A DNA stretch of 64,000 nt. Source: Deltaproteobacteria bacterium (GTDB lineage Bacteria > Myxococcota > UBA727 > VGSZ01). Of the stretch, positions 10,984 through 21,542 are shown piece by piece. A program made the translations under genes and the position numbers. The DNA lies in contig JACOUT010000007.1 of assembly GCA_016177705.1 (NCBI GenBank), positions 2,674 to 66,673 of the forward strand, written 5' to 3'. How positions within the stretch are numbered: the stretch's first letter is position 1; every line of letters starts with the position of its first letter. The notes beneath the pieces are model-generated. The model saw nothing but the letters and a program-made list of their open reading frames with translations, was not told the DNA's origin and did not search any database.

Positions 10984-12879
10984 TCAGCGTCCGGCAGCGA
11001 CGCCGGCGAGCACCGCACGGGCCTCGAGGTCGTGGGGCGAGCGTTGCACCGCCTCGGCCAGGTGGGCATGCGCCATCACCAGGTCGCCCCGCCGCTTGGC
11101 GGCCAGGCCCAGGAAGAACACCGGCCGCATCGCCTGGGGAAAGGCGCGCGCCGCGGTCTCGAGCACGTCGAGCGCGAACAGCTCGTCCTCACCCGCCAGG
11201 ATGGCTGCCCAGGCCAGCCAGGCGTTGAAGTCGGGGTCGTTGGGGCGGACCGCGACGGCGCGCTCGAAGGCCTCCTTGGCGCCCTGGGGGTTGCCGAGAC
11301 CGAGCTGCACCTGGCCGTCGAGGAAGGCCTGTTCCGGCGCCACCTGGGGCGACGGACGCCGAGGCGCCGGCGGATCCAGGCCGACGTCGTACACCTCGCG
11401 CGCCTCGCGGTCGAGCAGCTCGGCGCGCATGGTGTCGATGACCGCCCACAGCTCAAGCGCGGCGGCGCGCGCCGAGCCGAGCTTGGCGCTGCCGAGCGCC
11501 TCGATGCCGACCTCGCGCTCCAGCGCGACGAGGCGCGCCGCCACCTCCGTCATGGGGGCGTCACGGGCGACGCCGAGCGCGTCGTAGTGGTTGCGTCCGC
11601 GACAGCGCAGCAGCGCCGCCGCGATCTTCTCTGCCGCCACCTTGTCGACGAGGAAGCCGGCGGTCTCCTCGCTGCGCGCCGGTCTCGGTAGCGGGCGGTC
11701 GACGCCGGGAGGGTCGCCCTCGAGCCCGATCATGCCGGACAACCAGAGCGCGTACAGGTCGCGCTGGTCGCGCGGCGCAGCGGCCGCGGCCTCGCCCACC
11801 GTCGGCTCGCTGGACAGCAGCAGGGATGGCAGCGTGGACGTGGCACGCAAGCGCGCGTAGTGGGCCAAGCCGGTCTCGAAATCGCGGGTGCGCCGAACGC
11901 CATCGCTCGCGCGCGCGTCGAGAAAGCCGTCAGCCTCGGCTGCGCGCCGCTCTTCGAGCGCGTAGCCGAGGATCTCCTGCTGCAGGTCGTAGGTTTCGAC
12001 CGCGAGCGCGTGCACGCCCGGCTCGTCGGCGACGAAACGCAGCGTTCCGTGCCGCCACGCGAGCGCGCGCGCCAGACGCTCGCGCACCTGCTCCTCGATG
12101 AGCGTGAGCGCTTCGCATGCGTCGCACAGGCCGATGGTGATCAGCGCTTCGGCGACGCGCTCGCCAGCGGCGACGCGCTCGTTCACCTGCTTGAGCTGCT
12201 CGTGCGTGATGCGGCCCCGACGCAACAGGCGCTCGCCGAGCTGGTGCTCGCGCAGGTTGTCGCGCGCGCCCACCAGCACGCCGCGCAACAGCGCCAGCTC
12301 CAGACGGCTGCCCTCCCACTCGAGGCGCAACAGGCCCGTGGCCCCACCCCTCGCCAGCGCCAGCAGCGTCAGCGCGACGGCGTGCGGCCCATCGATTTGC
12401 CCGGACTCGAGCGGCAGCACTATGGGACCGGTGCGCGTGCGCTCGTTATGCACCACCGGCTCCTCACCGGCGGCGGCGCGGCGCAGATCGATGCTGCGGC
12501 GCGCCAGGTCGAGCACGCGCTTGCGGAGATCGCCGAGCACGAACGGCTTGGACAAGAAGGCGTCGGCGCGCGCCTCCTGCGCCTCTTTGGAGCGCAGCGA
12601 CACTGCCCTGAAGGCGCCGCTCATCATGATGATGCCGACCTTGTCGCCCGCCTGCTCGCGGATGGCCTTGCACACTTCGAAGCCGGTCATCTTGGGCAGC
12701 AGGCCGTCCGACAGCACGACGTGCGGCTGTTCGCGCTCGAAGGCCTCCAGGCCGGACTTGCCGTCGCGCGAGTGCGTGATCAAGCAGCCGTCTCGCTGCA
12801 GCACGCGCGTGAGCAACGCCGCCAAGGAGTCGTCGTCCTCGATGACCAGGACCCGCACCGGGAGCTTGTCGTCCGTCAC
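10984..12879 (-). CDS. Response-regulator receiver protein with DUF4388-like, DnaJ-like and TPR regions
   Basis: A 631-residue cytoplasmic signalling protein. The receiver domain (1-120) has the acidic pair E14/D15-D16, phospho-acceptor D58 in VVLSDGLLPK, S87 and K111 in SKPF. Next comes a DUF4388/PATAN-like region (about 165-300) with the helical GxLLxxGxIT segment (QLGERLLRRGRITHEQL). A degenerate J-domain-like stretch follows (HYDALGVARDAP, then a short helical region), and the end is TPR-like (DGQVQLGLGNPQGAKEAFERAV onward). This architecture is frequent in Myxococcota. GTG 12879 is chosen because GAGGAG lies at the right distance and the receiver starts directly. The gene lies 11 bp downstream of the BamA-like gene, so the two are probably co-transcribed. 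No cognate kinase is adjacent. Confidence 0.88.
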   Translation of the reverse strand: MTDDKLPVRVLVIEDDDSLAALLTRVLQRDGCLITHSRDGKSGLEAFEREQPHVVLSDGLLPKMTGFEVCKAIREQAGDKVGIIMMSGAFRAVSLRSKEAQEARADAFLSKPFVLGDLRKRVLDLARRSIDLRRAAAGEEPVVHNERTRTGPIVLPLESGQIDGPHAVALTLLALARGGATGLLRLEWEGSRLELALLRGVLVGARDNLREHQLGERLLRRGRITHEQLKQVNERVAAGERVAEALITIGLCDACEALTLIEEQVRERLARALAWRHGTLRFVADEPGVHALAVETYDLQQEILGYALEERRAAEADGFLDARASDGVRRTRDFETGLAHYARLRATSTLPSLLLSSEPTVGEAAAAAPRDQRDLYALWLSGMIGLEGDPPGVDRPLPRPARSEETAGFLVDKVAAEKIAAALLRCRGRNHYDALGVARDAPMTEVAARLVALEREVGIEALGSAKLGSARAAALELWAVIDTMRAELLDREAREVYDVGLDPPAPRRPSPQVAPEQAFLDGQVQLGLGNPQGAKEAFERAVAVRPNDPDFNAWLAWAAILAGEDELFALDVLETAARAFPQAMRPVFFLGLAAKRRGDLVMAHAHLAEAVQRSPHDLEARAVLAGVAAGR

Positions 12880-12890
12880 CAACGCACTCC

Positions 12891-15800
12891 TCAGAAGAAG
12901 CCGATGGACAGGTGCAGGTTCAGCCGGTCGAGCGTTTGCAGCGCCGGCAAGCGCCGCCGTCCGTCGACCACCTTCCACCCAAGGTCCACGACGAACGGCC
13001 CTACTGGAGTGTTATACCGGAGGCCGATGCCGGCGCCGGCCGCGAAGCCGACTGCATCGAATTGACGCACATCCTCCAGGAGCTGTCCGACATCGACGAA
13101 GGTCGACAGCTCGACGTCGCCCACCACGGCGATGCGCAGCTCGCTCCTCACATCCAGGAAGAAGTTGCCGCCGAGGCTCTGGCGCGGGTCGAGCGCGTCG
13201 GGCCCGGTCTGGTCGATGGGCAAGCGCGAGCTGGCCGGCCAGCGGTCGTCGTCGGCCGGCAACACCTCGTCCTCGCGGAAGCCTCGCACCGTGCTCGTGC
13301 CGCCCAGGTAGAAGCGCTTGTAGAGCGGGATGTACGAGTCGCCGAACGGGAAGATGTTGCCCACCCGACCCGACAGCGCCCACAGGAAGCCCGGTGCGAG
13401 CGGCAGGTAACCGACCGCCGAGCCGGTCAGCTTGACGAAGTCGCTGACGACGGGCGTAGCGCCGGCGTCACTCGAGCGGCGCAGGTTGCCTGAGCCGAGC
13501 GCAAGGTCGGTCACGCCCGAGAGCCACAGGCCCGAGCGCGGCCGCACCGGGCTGTCGCGCAGGTCGCTCGACAGCGCCATGCGGTAGGTGGTCTGCCGGA
13601 TGTTGCCCGCATCGGTGCGCCGCACCAGGCCGATGCTGCCCTCGCCGCAGCTCACGCCGAACGACAGGTTGTTCGGGCAATCGAAGTCCGAGATCTCGCC
13701 GTCGACCGCGGGCGAGACATTGAGCCAGGGCGCGGGCTGGGTGTCGATGCCGCCGCCGATCGAGCCGCGGTTGAGCGTGAACGCCGGCCGGATCTCGCGC
13801 ATGCCGATGCCGTCGACGTGCAGGCGCGTGTCGAACGGCATGCCGTAGACCTTGGGCAGCTCGCTCGTCAGCACTGCCTGTCCCTCGAGGAAGCGACCCC
13901 ACTCGTCGACCAGGTTCGCCGCGGGCGGAAAGCGGTTGAGCGGGTTGTTGGGGTCGTCCTTGTCGTACAGGAACTCGTAGAAGGCGCGCGGGTAGTTGAC
14001 CTGGCCGCGGCCGTGCACCGCCACGCCGAGCCCGGCGATGTTGCGCACCTCGCCCGCCAGAAAGGCGCGCGGCCCGTCTTCCACCGAGGCGCCGGCGCCG
14101 ACTTCGACGGCGAACAACGGGCGTTCACGCACTACCACCAGCAGGTCGCGCCGGGTGGCGCGCGGGTCGTCGTCGAATAGCTCCACCGTCACCGATGAGA
14201 ACAGGCCGAGGCGCGAGAGGCGCTGGCGGCTGCGCTCGACCTCGGTGGCGCTGTAGAGGTCACCGGGCGCCAGCGTCACCCGGTCGAGGATGACCAGGTC
14301 CTGCGTCACTTGGTTGCCGCGCGTTCGGATCTTGCCGATGGTGACGCGCGCCCCGGGGTCGACGCGGAACACCACGTCGAGCTCGGGTTTGCCCTCCACG
14401 CGGTGCACCTCTTCGGTGACGCGTGCGAACGGGTGACCCGCGTCCTGCAGGTTGCGCTCGACGGTGGCGCGCGCATCCGCCACCGCGGCGTAGCTCGCCG
14501 GCGCGCCGGGCTCGAGCGAGAGCTGCTCGAGCAGCGTCGCCAGCTTGAGCGGCGTGGCACAGGAGCCGTCGACGGCGCACGGCCGAACGTCGAGGAAGCG
14601 CACGCCCGCCACCGTGACGCGCGCGCCCTCGCGCACCTGGTACCGAACACGGATCTGGGTGCCGTCGCTCGAGAACTCGGGCAGCGGCCCCTGCACGGTG
14701 GCGTCGAGGAAGCCATCGGCGCGGTACAGGTCGGTGATGCGCCGCGCGGCCTCGGCGAAGGCGCGCTCGACGTAGACCGGCTTGCGCCGCAGCATGGGGC
14801 GCGGCAGCAGCTCGAGCCGCTGATCGCTCACCTCGACGGCGCGCGGCTGTTGTTTGCTCTTCCGCGCCTGGCCGGGGTCGAATTCGAGCAGCTCGGCAAG
14901 GTCGCCGGGATCAACCGGCTGCAGCAGGTCCAGGTCCGGCGTCTCCGCCTCGACCGTTCGCCACACCTCCTCGACGAGCTGGGCGGCTTGGTGCGCGCGC
15001 GCACCCTCGATCTTCACCTCGGACACCTCGGCGCGCGGCCCCTCCGACACCACGAAATGCAGCTCGCGCTCCGCGTCGTCGTCGAGCGGGGGTGCCGCCG
15101 GCACATCTGCGAGCGTGACGCCGACGCGGGCGTAGCCTGCCAGGCGATAGACGTTCTCAATGTGCGCGCGGGCGCGCGCGAGCGCCATCGGATCGAGGCC
15201 CTCGATCTTCCCCTCGTGCATCACCGTGTGCAGCATGGCGCTCGACAAGAGCTGGTTGCCGACGAAGCGCACGTGGTAGCGCGGCCCGGCCTGCACCATC
15301 ACCGTCACCTGCGCGCGATCGCCGCCGGCGTCGTTCTCGACCGAGGCGACGCCGACCTTGACGCCGAGGTGACGGCGACGCAGCAGGAGCTGCTTGACCG
15401 ACTGCAGACCGGCCTCGACCCGGGTGCGATCGAACGCCGTCCCCTCCTCGACATGCAGCAGCGCCTCGATCTCGGCGCGCGACATCGGCGGATCGCCGTC
15501 GATGATCAGGCGACTGAGCAGCACCGGACGACCGGGTGTGACCGTCACTTCGACGACGCGCTCGTCGTCACCGACCTCCTTCACGGCCACCGCGACCGCC
15601 GCTCGTGGGTAGCCGAGATCGGCGAGCAGGCGGTGCAGCCGCTCCTTTGCCTCGACGAGCCGCTCCGGGCGGAACCGCTGTCCGACCTCGAGCCCGACGG
15701 CGTCCTTCACCGCCTCCTGCGGCAGCGGCGCCGCGGCGCGCACGATCAGCTCGCGCACCACCACGTCGGGCACGAGTTGCACGAAGAGCGCGACCCGGCC

Positions 15801-16133
15801 GTCGGCGGCGGTGTCCTGCCAGACACGCACGTCGGCCCAGGCGCCGGTGAGGAGCACGCGCTTGATGCCGAGGCGCACGCGCGCCAGATCGAGCGCGTCA
15901 CCGGCCTTGACACCGAACACGCCGGCGACCGCGGCGCGCGCGGCCTCGTCCTTGGCGCCCTCGACGACGACCGCGGCAATGGTGGGCGCCGCGTCCGGCG
16001 TCTGCTCGCCTGGCGCCTGCTCGTCTGGTGCTTCGAGGGGCGCCACGGGCGGCGCCTCGGCGGGCGCATCATCCGGCGCGGCGCCGAGCTGCGCCACGAG
16101 GAGCGTTGCCAGGAGTAGAGCGCCGCTCGCCAC
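12891..16133 (-). CDS. Omp85/BamA-family outer-membrane protein
   Basis: A large outer-membrane protein with tandem POTRA domains and a C-terminal beta-barrel, expected to insert or translocate outer-membrane proteins. At 1080 residues it is longer than typical BamA (about 800), with extra N-terminal POTRA-like repeats and an acidic insertion (about 440-480). A signal peptide is seen at 1-18, then an Ala/Pro/Glu linker. Barrel hallmarks are the FYLGGTSTVRGF segment (lid-lock VRGF motif) near 945-956 and a final phenylalanine (SIGFF). No other Bam or Tam gene is adjacent; the downstream gene encodes a receiver protein. BamA itself, TamA or an accessory paralog are all possible; length and context favour an accessory member. 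Confidence 0.9.
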   Translation of the reverse strand: MASGALLLATLLVAQLGAAPDDAPAEAPPVAPLEAPDEQAPGEQTPDAAPTIAAVVVEGAKDEAARAAVAGVFGVKAGDALDLARVRLGIKRVLLTGAWADVRVWQDTAADGRVALFVQLVPDVVVRELIVRAAAPLPQEAVKDAVGLEVGQRFRPERLVEAKERLHRLLADLGYPRAAVAVAVKEVGDDERVVEVTVTPGRPVLLSRLIIDGDPPMSRAEIEALLHVEEGTAFDRTRVEAGLQSVKQLLLRRRHLGVKVGVASVENDAGGDRAQVTVMVQAGPRYHVRFVGNQLLSSAMLHTVMHEGKIEGLDPMALARARAHIENVYRLAGYARVGVTLADVPAAPPLDDDAERELHFVVSEGPRAEVSEVKIEGARAHQAAQLVEEVWRTVEAETPDLDLLQPVDPGDLAELLEFDPGQARKSKQQPRAVEVSDQRLELLPRPMLRRKPVYVERAFAEAARRITDLYRADGFLDATVQGPLPEFSSDGTQIRVRYQVREGARVTVAGVRFLDVRPCAVDGSCATPLKLATLLEQLSLEPGAPASYAAVADARATVERNLQDAGHPFARVTEEVHRVEGKPELDVVFRVDPGARVTIGKIRTRGNQVTQDLVILDRVTLAPGDLYSATEVERSRQRLSRLGLFSSVTVELFDDDPRATRRDLLVVVRERPLFAVEVGAGASVEDGPRAFLAGEVRNIAGLGVAVHGRGQVNYPRAFYEFLYDKDDPNNPLNRFPPAANLVDEWGRFLEGQAVLTSELPKVYGMPFDTRLHVDGIGMREIRPAFTLNRGSIGGGIDTQPAPWLNVSPAVDGEISDFDCPNNLSFGVSCGEGSIGLVRRTDAGNIRQTTYRMALSSDLRDSPVRPRSGLWLSGVTDLALGSGNLRRSSDAGATPVVSDFVKLTGSAVGYLPLAPGFLWALSGRVGNIFPFGDSYIPLYKRFYLGGTSTVRGFREDEVLPADDDRWPASSRLPIDQTGPDALDPRQSLGGNFFLDVRSELRIAVVGDVELSTFVDVGQLLEDVRQFDAVGFAAGAGIGLRYNTPVGPFVVDLGWKVVDGRRRLPALQTLDRLNLHLSIGFF

Positions 16134-16167
16134 CCGTGCAGCCTACCAGCCTGCGCCAGGACGCCCG

Positions 16168-16671
16168 CTACTGACCCGGGCTGCCGGCGGCGAGCGCGCG
16201 CACGACGGCGCGCGCCTCGACCGGCAGCACCAGCGCGGCTGCGCGCACCGGGTTCTCGAGGAGCGGCAAGGTCACCAGGAAGAAGCCGGCGCGCCTGCCG
16301 TCGAGGTCGTCGCGCACCGGCTCCGACAAGTCGACGCCGGCGGCGTCGTTGTGCAGCACCACGCGATCGATGGCCTCGTCGGCGACGTCGACGCGTAAGG
16401 TCACCTGCAGGCCGTCGAGGTCGAGGTCTTCATCGTCCGCGTCGGTGTAGAGCACGTCGGCGTCGGCGATGGTGAGCGGCGCCACCGGCAGCGCCGGCTC
16501 GGCGAGCGTGTCACCGGCGGGTAAGCCGATCGAGCAGGCCGGAGTCAGCGCGGCGAGCAGCGCGATCCAGCCGAGCGCGGGCGAGCGGGGCGATCGCGCC
16601 GCCTCCGAGTCGACGGGCGCGACGGCGCGACGCAGCGATTGACGACGAGGGGGAGCGGCGACGGGGACCAT
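16168..16671 (-). CDS. Putative small membrane-anchored/lipoprotein of unknown function
   Basis: A 167-residue protein with a long basic N-region (about 30 residues), then a hydrophobic stretch ending in the lipobox-like LTPAC (Cys46), so it may be a lipoprotein with an atypically long signal. The ATG at 16671 is chosen because AGGAGG is placed 5 bp upstream. The mature part is acidic in the middle (DADDEDLDLDG) and resembles an all-beta domain; no family is recognised. It starts just downstream of the tandem repeat array and is followed 34 bp later by the BamA-like gene on the same strand, which makes co-expression with the outer-membrane protein likely. Confidence 0.65.
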   Translation of the reverse strand: MVPVAAPPRRQSLRRAVAPVDSEAARSPRSPALGWIALLAALTPACSIGLPAGDTLAEPALPVAPLTIADADVLYTDADDEDLDLDGLQVTLRVDVADEAIDRVVLHNDAAGVDLSEPVRDDLDGRRAGFFLVTLPLLENPVRAAALVLPVEARAVVRALAAGSPGQ

Positions 16672-16765
16672 GGGAGCCTCCTGGGGACGCCCGGCACCGC
16701 CGGGCTCCAACTGGCTCCAAGGTAGGGTGCGTTTGGCCCATGCCGAAATTTTTGGCGCAATTGAT

Positions 16766-16996
16766 GTGCTGGTTCTTGTAGGGGCGGGGCTTGTCCCCGC
16801 CCGATGCGTGCTGGTTCTTGTAGGGGCGGGGCTTGTCCCCGCCCGATGCGTGCTGGTTCTTGTAGGGGCGGGGCTTGTCCCCGCCCGATGCGTGCTGGTT
16901 CTTGTAGGGGCGGGGCTTGTCCCCGCTTCTTGTAGGGGCGGGGCTTGTCCCCGCCCGACGCGGGACCCCGGGCGGGGACAAGCCCCGCCCCTACAG
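16766..16996. repeat. Tandem array of a 42-bp REP-like hairpin unit plus an inverted copy
   Basis: Four direct copies of a 42-bp unit start at 16766, 16808, 16850 and 16892, followed by a shortened copy (about 16927-16962) and an inverted copy (about 16970-16996). Each unit holds the same hairpin core, GGGCGGGG-CTTGT-CCCCGCCC, an 8-bp stem. The copies are nearly identical, which indicates recent amplification. The inverted copy runs into the stop codon (16991-16993) of the minus-strand protease gene. The rest of this 319-bp gene-free stretch (16672-16990) shows nothing else recognisable. Probable roles are transcription termination after the protease gene or a REP-like dispersed repeat; there are no variable spacers, so it is not a CRISPR. 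Confidence 0.9.
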
Positions 16997-18469
16997 GCAG
17001 TCGTAGCCGGTCTCTTCGTCCACCAGCCCGCAGCTCATGCCGTCGTCGGCGCAGTCCTGCGAGTAGACCTCGCCGTCTTCACACCAGGTGAGCACGGTGC
17101 CGTCGCACTCACCGCGGTAGTCGTGGCCGTTGCAGCCGGCCGGGTCGAAGCACCAGTAGCCGGTCTCGGGCCCGACGTACTGGCACTCCTGCCCGAGCTC
17201 GGCGCAGTCCTGGCTGTGCTTCTGCCCGAGCAGGTCGCACCACTCGGCCAGGTCGCCGGTGCACTGGCCTTCGTAGGTGAGGTCGCCGCAGTCGGTGGGC
17301 ACGCACGAGAAGCCCTGCGCGGGGTCGAGCAGCAGGCAGCGCTCGACGCAGGCGTCGCAGTCGCGCGTCTTCACCACGCCGCCGTCGCACCACGAGAGCG
17401 TCTGCCCCTCGCATGCGCCGAAGCCCGACACCTCGCCGCACGGGTGCTGCGACGTGGGGATGCAGCGGCTGTTGCCGCCGGCATCGCCGCAGATCTCGTC
17501 GGGAGCGCACAGGTCGCGCACCACGGCGCCGGCCTCACAGAAGACGGCCGACGCCTGCTCGAGGCCGCACGAGCCAGCGTCGGTCACCGGCACCGCGCCC
17601 GCGTCGCACGCCTCGGGCACGGCCACCGGCGTGGGCCCGGTCAAGGTCTCGATCCACGCGCGCACCACGTCGGCGCGCTGGTAGCGGTCGCGCTCCATGC
17701 AGGCGGGGTCGCCCCACGACAAGACGCCGAGCACGCGCGCGTCGCCCTCCGTCGATAGGTGCAGGCTCGGGCCGCCCGAGTCGCCGAAGCAGACGCCGCG
17801 GCTTCCTTCGCCGTCGACGACCCACTCGCGGGCGCCCTCGCCGCCGTCGAAGCGCTCGGTGACGAAGTAGCGGCCGTGGCTGCCGTCGTGGGTCTCGCCG
17901 TAGCCGGCCTGCTCCAGGCGCACGCCGATGTCGTCGTCGGTGAGCGGCGGGTCCGCCAGCGTGACCGGGATGGGCCGCACCGCGAGCACGTCGGCCGGGC
18001 GAGACGCCAACCGGATCATGGCGATGTCGAGGCCGTCGGGGTGCTCCTCGAGCGCGGCGCCGGACAAGGCCAGCACGGGGTCGAGGTCGTCGGGCCCAAA
18101 CAGCACGTCGATTTGCGTTGCGCTCGCTCCTGCCGTGCAGTGCTGCGCCGTCAGCACGACGTCGTCGCTGATGAGCGTGCCCGAGCACCAGGCGCCGTAG
18201 GAGCGGTCGCCGATCGCCACCACCGCGAGCTGCTGCGCCTCGTCGAGCGGCACCAGCGTGGGCGTCCGCGAGCCGAAGTAGATGCCGCCCGGCGCGGCCG
18301 GCGTGGGCCGGTTGGTAGGCTCGGCGCACTCGGCCGGCAGCGGCTCGCCTTCGCCCTCACCCTCACCCTCACCCTCGCCCTCGCCCTCGCCTTCGCCCGG
18401 CGGCGGCGGCAGCCGCCCGCGACACGAGGCCAAGAGCAGCACGGCAGCGACGAGCACGATGGGGCGCAT
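16991..18469 (-). CDS. Secreted trypsin-like serine protease lipoprotein with Cys-rich C-terminal region
   Basis: A 492-residue surface or periplasmic S1-family protease. The signal peptide ends in LASC (Cys16), followed by Pro and a nine-unit Gly-Glu linker (25-42). The chymotrypsin-fold domain (about 60-275) has an intact triad: H110 in TAQHC, D148 in DIAMI and S231 in GDSGGP. The C-terminal part (about 285-490) consists of repeated short Cys-rich segments of CDGGVV / CEDGEVYSQDC type, with many paired cysteines, probably for binding or stability. The stop codon lies inside an inverted copy of the repeat array. Target proteins are unknown. Confidence 0.92.
   Translation of the reverse strand: MRPIVLVAAVLLLASCRGRLPPPPGEGEGEGEGEGEGEGEGEPLPAECAEPTNRPTPAAPGGIYFGSRTPTLVPLDEAQQLAVVAIGDRSYGAWCSGTLISDDVVLTAQHCTAGASATQIDVLFGPDDLDPVLALSGAALEEHPDGLDIAMIRLASRPADVLAVRPIPVTLADPPLTDDDIGVRLEQAGYGETHDGSHGRYFVTERFDGGEGAREWVVDGEGSRGVCFGDSGGPSLHLSTEGDARVLGVLSWGDPACMERDRYQRADVVRAWIETLTGPTPVAVPEACDAGAVPVTDAGSCGLEQASAVFCEAGAVVRDLCAPDEICGDAGGNSRCIPTSQHPCGEVSGFGACEGQTLSWCDGGVVKTRDCDACVERCLLLDPAQGFSCVPTDCGDLTYEGQCTGDLAEWCDLLGQKHSQDCAELGQECQYVGPETGYWCFDPAGCNGHDYRGECDGTVLTWCEDGEVYSQDCADDGMSCGLVDEETGYDCL
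18344..18397 (-). repeat. Hexanucleotide microsatellite encoding (Gly-Glu)9
   Basis: Nine 6-bp units (variants of ctcgcc/ctcacc on the plus strand) inside the protease gene, encoding the linker just after the lipidated cysteine. Silent third-base differences between units show it is not freshly expanded. Confidence 0.95.
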
Positions 18470-18522
18470 TCTGCAGCTGTAGCAGGTGGCTCGTCGCGCT
18501 CAAGGGCGCGCGACGCCCGCGC

Positions 18523-19851
<1,329 letters not shown>

Positions 19852-20063
19852 TCAGTGCTCCCCGGCGAAAGTCCTGAGCGGCGCTCGCTCGGTCTTCTCG
19901 GCGAGCTCTTCGTCGCGTCCTCGGTCCATGCCACGAGGCATGGCCCTGCGGTGCTCCTCGACCTCGTCGAGAATCCACTTCGCGATCATCCGCTCATGAC
20001 CTCCGCCGGTGAACACCAGGCGACGCTATTGCACAACGCGGCCGCTGGCGATCCTCTCGCGAC

Positions 20064-20804
20064 ATGCGCCCCCGCGGCCCCAAGAACCCCTACGTCCGTT
20101 TCCAGAAGCTCGACAAGCCACCGGTCTCGCTGCACGAGACCACGCTGTGGGACTACCCGTCGCAGCACTACGGCAGCCGCCCCCAGGGCGACGCGAGCTA
20201 CCGCGGCGCCACGCCGAGCCACGTCATCTGGAACGTGCTGCAGCGCTGGAGCAAGCCCGGCGACGTGGTGGTCGACCCGTTCTGCGGCTCGGGTACGACG
20301 CTCGACGTCTGCCGCGATCTCGGCCGCGCGGGCAAGGGCTTCGATCTGGCGAGCCCGCGCGACGACGTGCAACGGGCCGACGCGCGCGCGCTGCCGCTCG
20401 AGAGCCGGAGTGTCGATCTGGTGTTCATGGACCCGCCCTACGCCGACAACCTGGCCTACTCGGACGACGAGCGCTGCCTCGGCAAGCTCCCCGCCGAGAC
20501 CGGCGAGTGGCAGGAGGCGATGGCCGAGGTGCTCGGCGAGGCGGCGCGCGTGCTCAAGAAGGGCGGCGTCTGCGCGGTGTTCTTGTGCGACGTCTACAAG
20601 GTGAAGCAGGGCAAGCGCACCTTTCTGCCGCTCGGGCTCTACCTGGCGGCCGCAGCCGAGAGCGCGGGGCTCAGCCCCGTCGAGCACGTGGCGGTGGTGC
20701 GGCACGGCAAGACGCTCGAGACCGGCGCGGGCAGCAGACAAGCGGCCAAGGACCGATTCCTGCTGCGCGGCTTCTCGCACCTGCTGGTGTTCGAGAAGGC
20801 GTGA
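20064..20804 (+). CDS. DNA/RNA methyltransferase-like protein
   Basis: A 246-residue SAM-dependent methyltransferase. The SAM-binding motif DPFCGSGTT (71-79) is followed by the catalytic DPPY (123-126), the pair typical of amino-methyltransferases of DNA, with a similar order in some RNA m2G enzymes. An N-terminal stretch (HETTLWDYPSQHYG) resembles phage or solitary DNA methyltransferases. No restriction endonuclease or specificity gene is adjacent, so it would be an orphan enzyme. It is divergent from the FAD oxidoreductase gene (212-bp gap with nothing recognisable). A hairpin downstream separates it from the convergent DUF6624-like gene. Confidence 0.82.
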   Translation: MRPRGPKNPYVRFQKLDKPPVSLHETTLWDYPSQHYGSRPQGDASYRGATPSHVIWNVLQRWSKPGDVVVDPFCGSGTTLDVCRDLGRAGKGFDLASPRDDVQRADARALPLESRSVDLVFMDPPYADNLAYSDDERCLGKLPAETGEWQEAMAEVLGEAARVLKKGGVCAVFLCDVYKVKQGKRTFLPLGLYLAAAAESAGLSPVEHVAVVRHGKTLETGAGSRQAAKDRFLLRGFSHLLVFEKA

Positions 20805-20815
20805 GGGCGTGGACG

Positions 20816-20857
20816 ATCCTTGAAAACGTGATGGTGCGGTGCTGGTTTTTCAAGGAT
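20816..20857. terminator. Bidirectional hairpin between convergent genes
   Basis: A perfect 11-bp inverted repeat (ATCCTTGAAAA at 20816-20826 and its complement at 20847-20857) with a 20-nt loop sits in the 67-bp gap between convergent genes. The A/T run inside the stem supplies the U-tract on either strand, so it can terminate both transcripts. Confidence 0.7.
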
Positions 20858-20871
20858 GGCACGCGGCCGCC

Positions 20872-21531
20872 TCAGCGGCGGCACAGCTCGTTCATCCGCG
20901 CCGTGTACTGCGCCAGCGTGCCGTTTCCCCGCGCGATGTCGAACTGCTCGCGCAGCGCATCGACGCGCGCGGGGTCCTCGATCTCGCGCGGCTCCCAGCG
21001 GCCCGGTCCCGTGCAACGCCCTTGTGTGCCGAAGCGCTGCTTCCGGCCCTCGTTCACCGCCACGCGGTCCCACAGGTAGGCGTAGTTGTCGCGCTTGACC
21101 TCGCCCGTCGCGAGCAGCTTTTCCATGCGCGCGAGCACGTCCCGCTGGAACGCGACGTCAAGATCGGCGTGCTGCACGATCAGCCACGCGGCCTGCGCCG
21201 CCTCTTCGCCGTAGCGGGAGAGGGTGATCCAGCCGGTCTTGCCGATGAGGCGCGCGAACGTCTCGCGGGTGAAGGCGTCGACGCGCCCGAACCGCTCCCC
21301 TGGCTCGGATGAAGACGGGAGCTTGCGCATCCGCTGGTCGACGTCGAACATGCGCGACAGGATGCGCTTGCTCGCCTCGATGCCCGGCTCGGGCCAGGCG
21401 AGTGCCGCCACCTCGCGCTGCAGCAGCGCGAAGTCGGCGTCGAGCTCGGCGAGCGGATCGAGCAGGGACATTGGCTCCTCGGTGGGAATCGCCGGGGCCT
21501 GGGCCAACAGCGCAAGCGCGATCGCGAGCAT
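20872..21531 (-). CDS. DUF6624-like secreted protein
   Basis: A 219-residue protein with a short signal peptide (MLAIALALLAQAPA). The start is ATG 21531, preceded by GGAGGAAGG. The middle matches the DUF6624 pattern as I know it: DVDQRMRKL, then TGWITLSRYGEEAAQAAWLIVQHAD, then YLWDRVAVNEGRKQRFGTQ. The WxxxSxxGxxAxxxAWLIVQHAD segment is the family hallmark. Function of the family is unknown. It begins 11 bp after dapD on the same strand, so it is probably the third gene of the dapE-dapD transcript, although no link with lysine synthesis is known. Confidence 0.75.
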   Translation of the reverse strand: MLAIALALLAQAPAIPTEEPMSLLDPLAELDADFALLQREVAALAWPEPGIEASKRILSRMFDVDQRMRKLPSSSEPGERFGRVDAFTRETFARLIGKTGWITLSRYGEEAAQAAWLIVQHADLDVAFQRDVLARMEKLLATGEVKRDNYAYLWDRVAVNEGRKQRFGTQGRCTGPGRWEPREIEDPARVDALREQFDIARGNGTLAQYTARMNELCRR

Positions 21532-21542
21532 GCCTTCCTCCG

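Noticed and set aside
16511..16981. Repeat-encoded protein reading GDKPRPYKNQH on the minus strand
   Set aside because: It arises only from translating the 42-bp repeat, overlaps the small lipoprotein gene, and has no ribosome-binding site.
16766..16996. Repeat array as a CRISPR
   Set aside because: Copies are contiguous with identical content and have no variable spacers; there are no cas genes.
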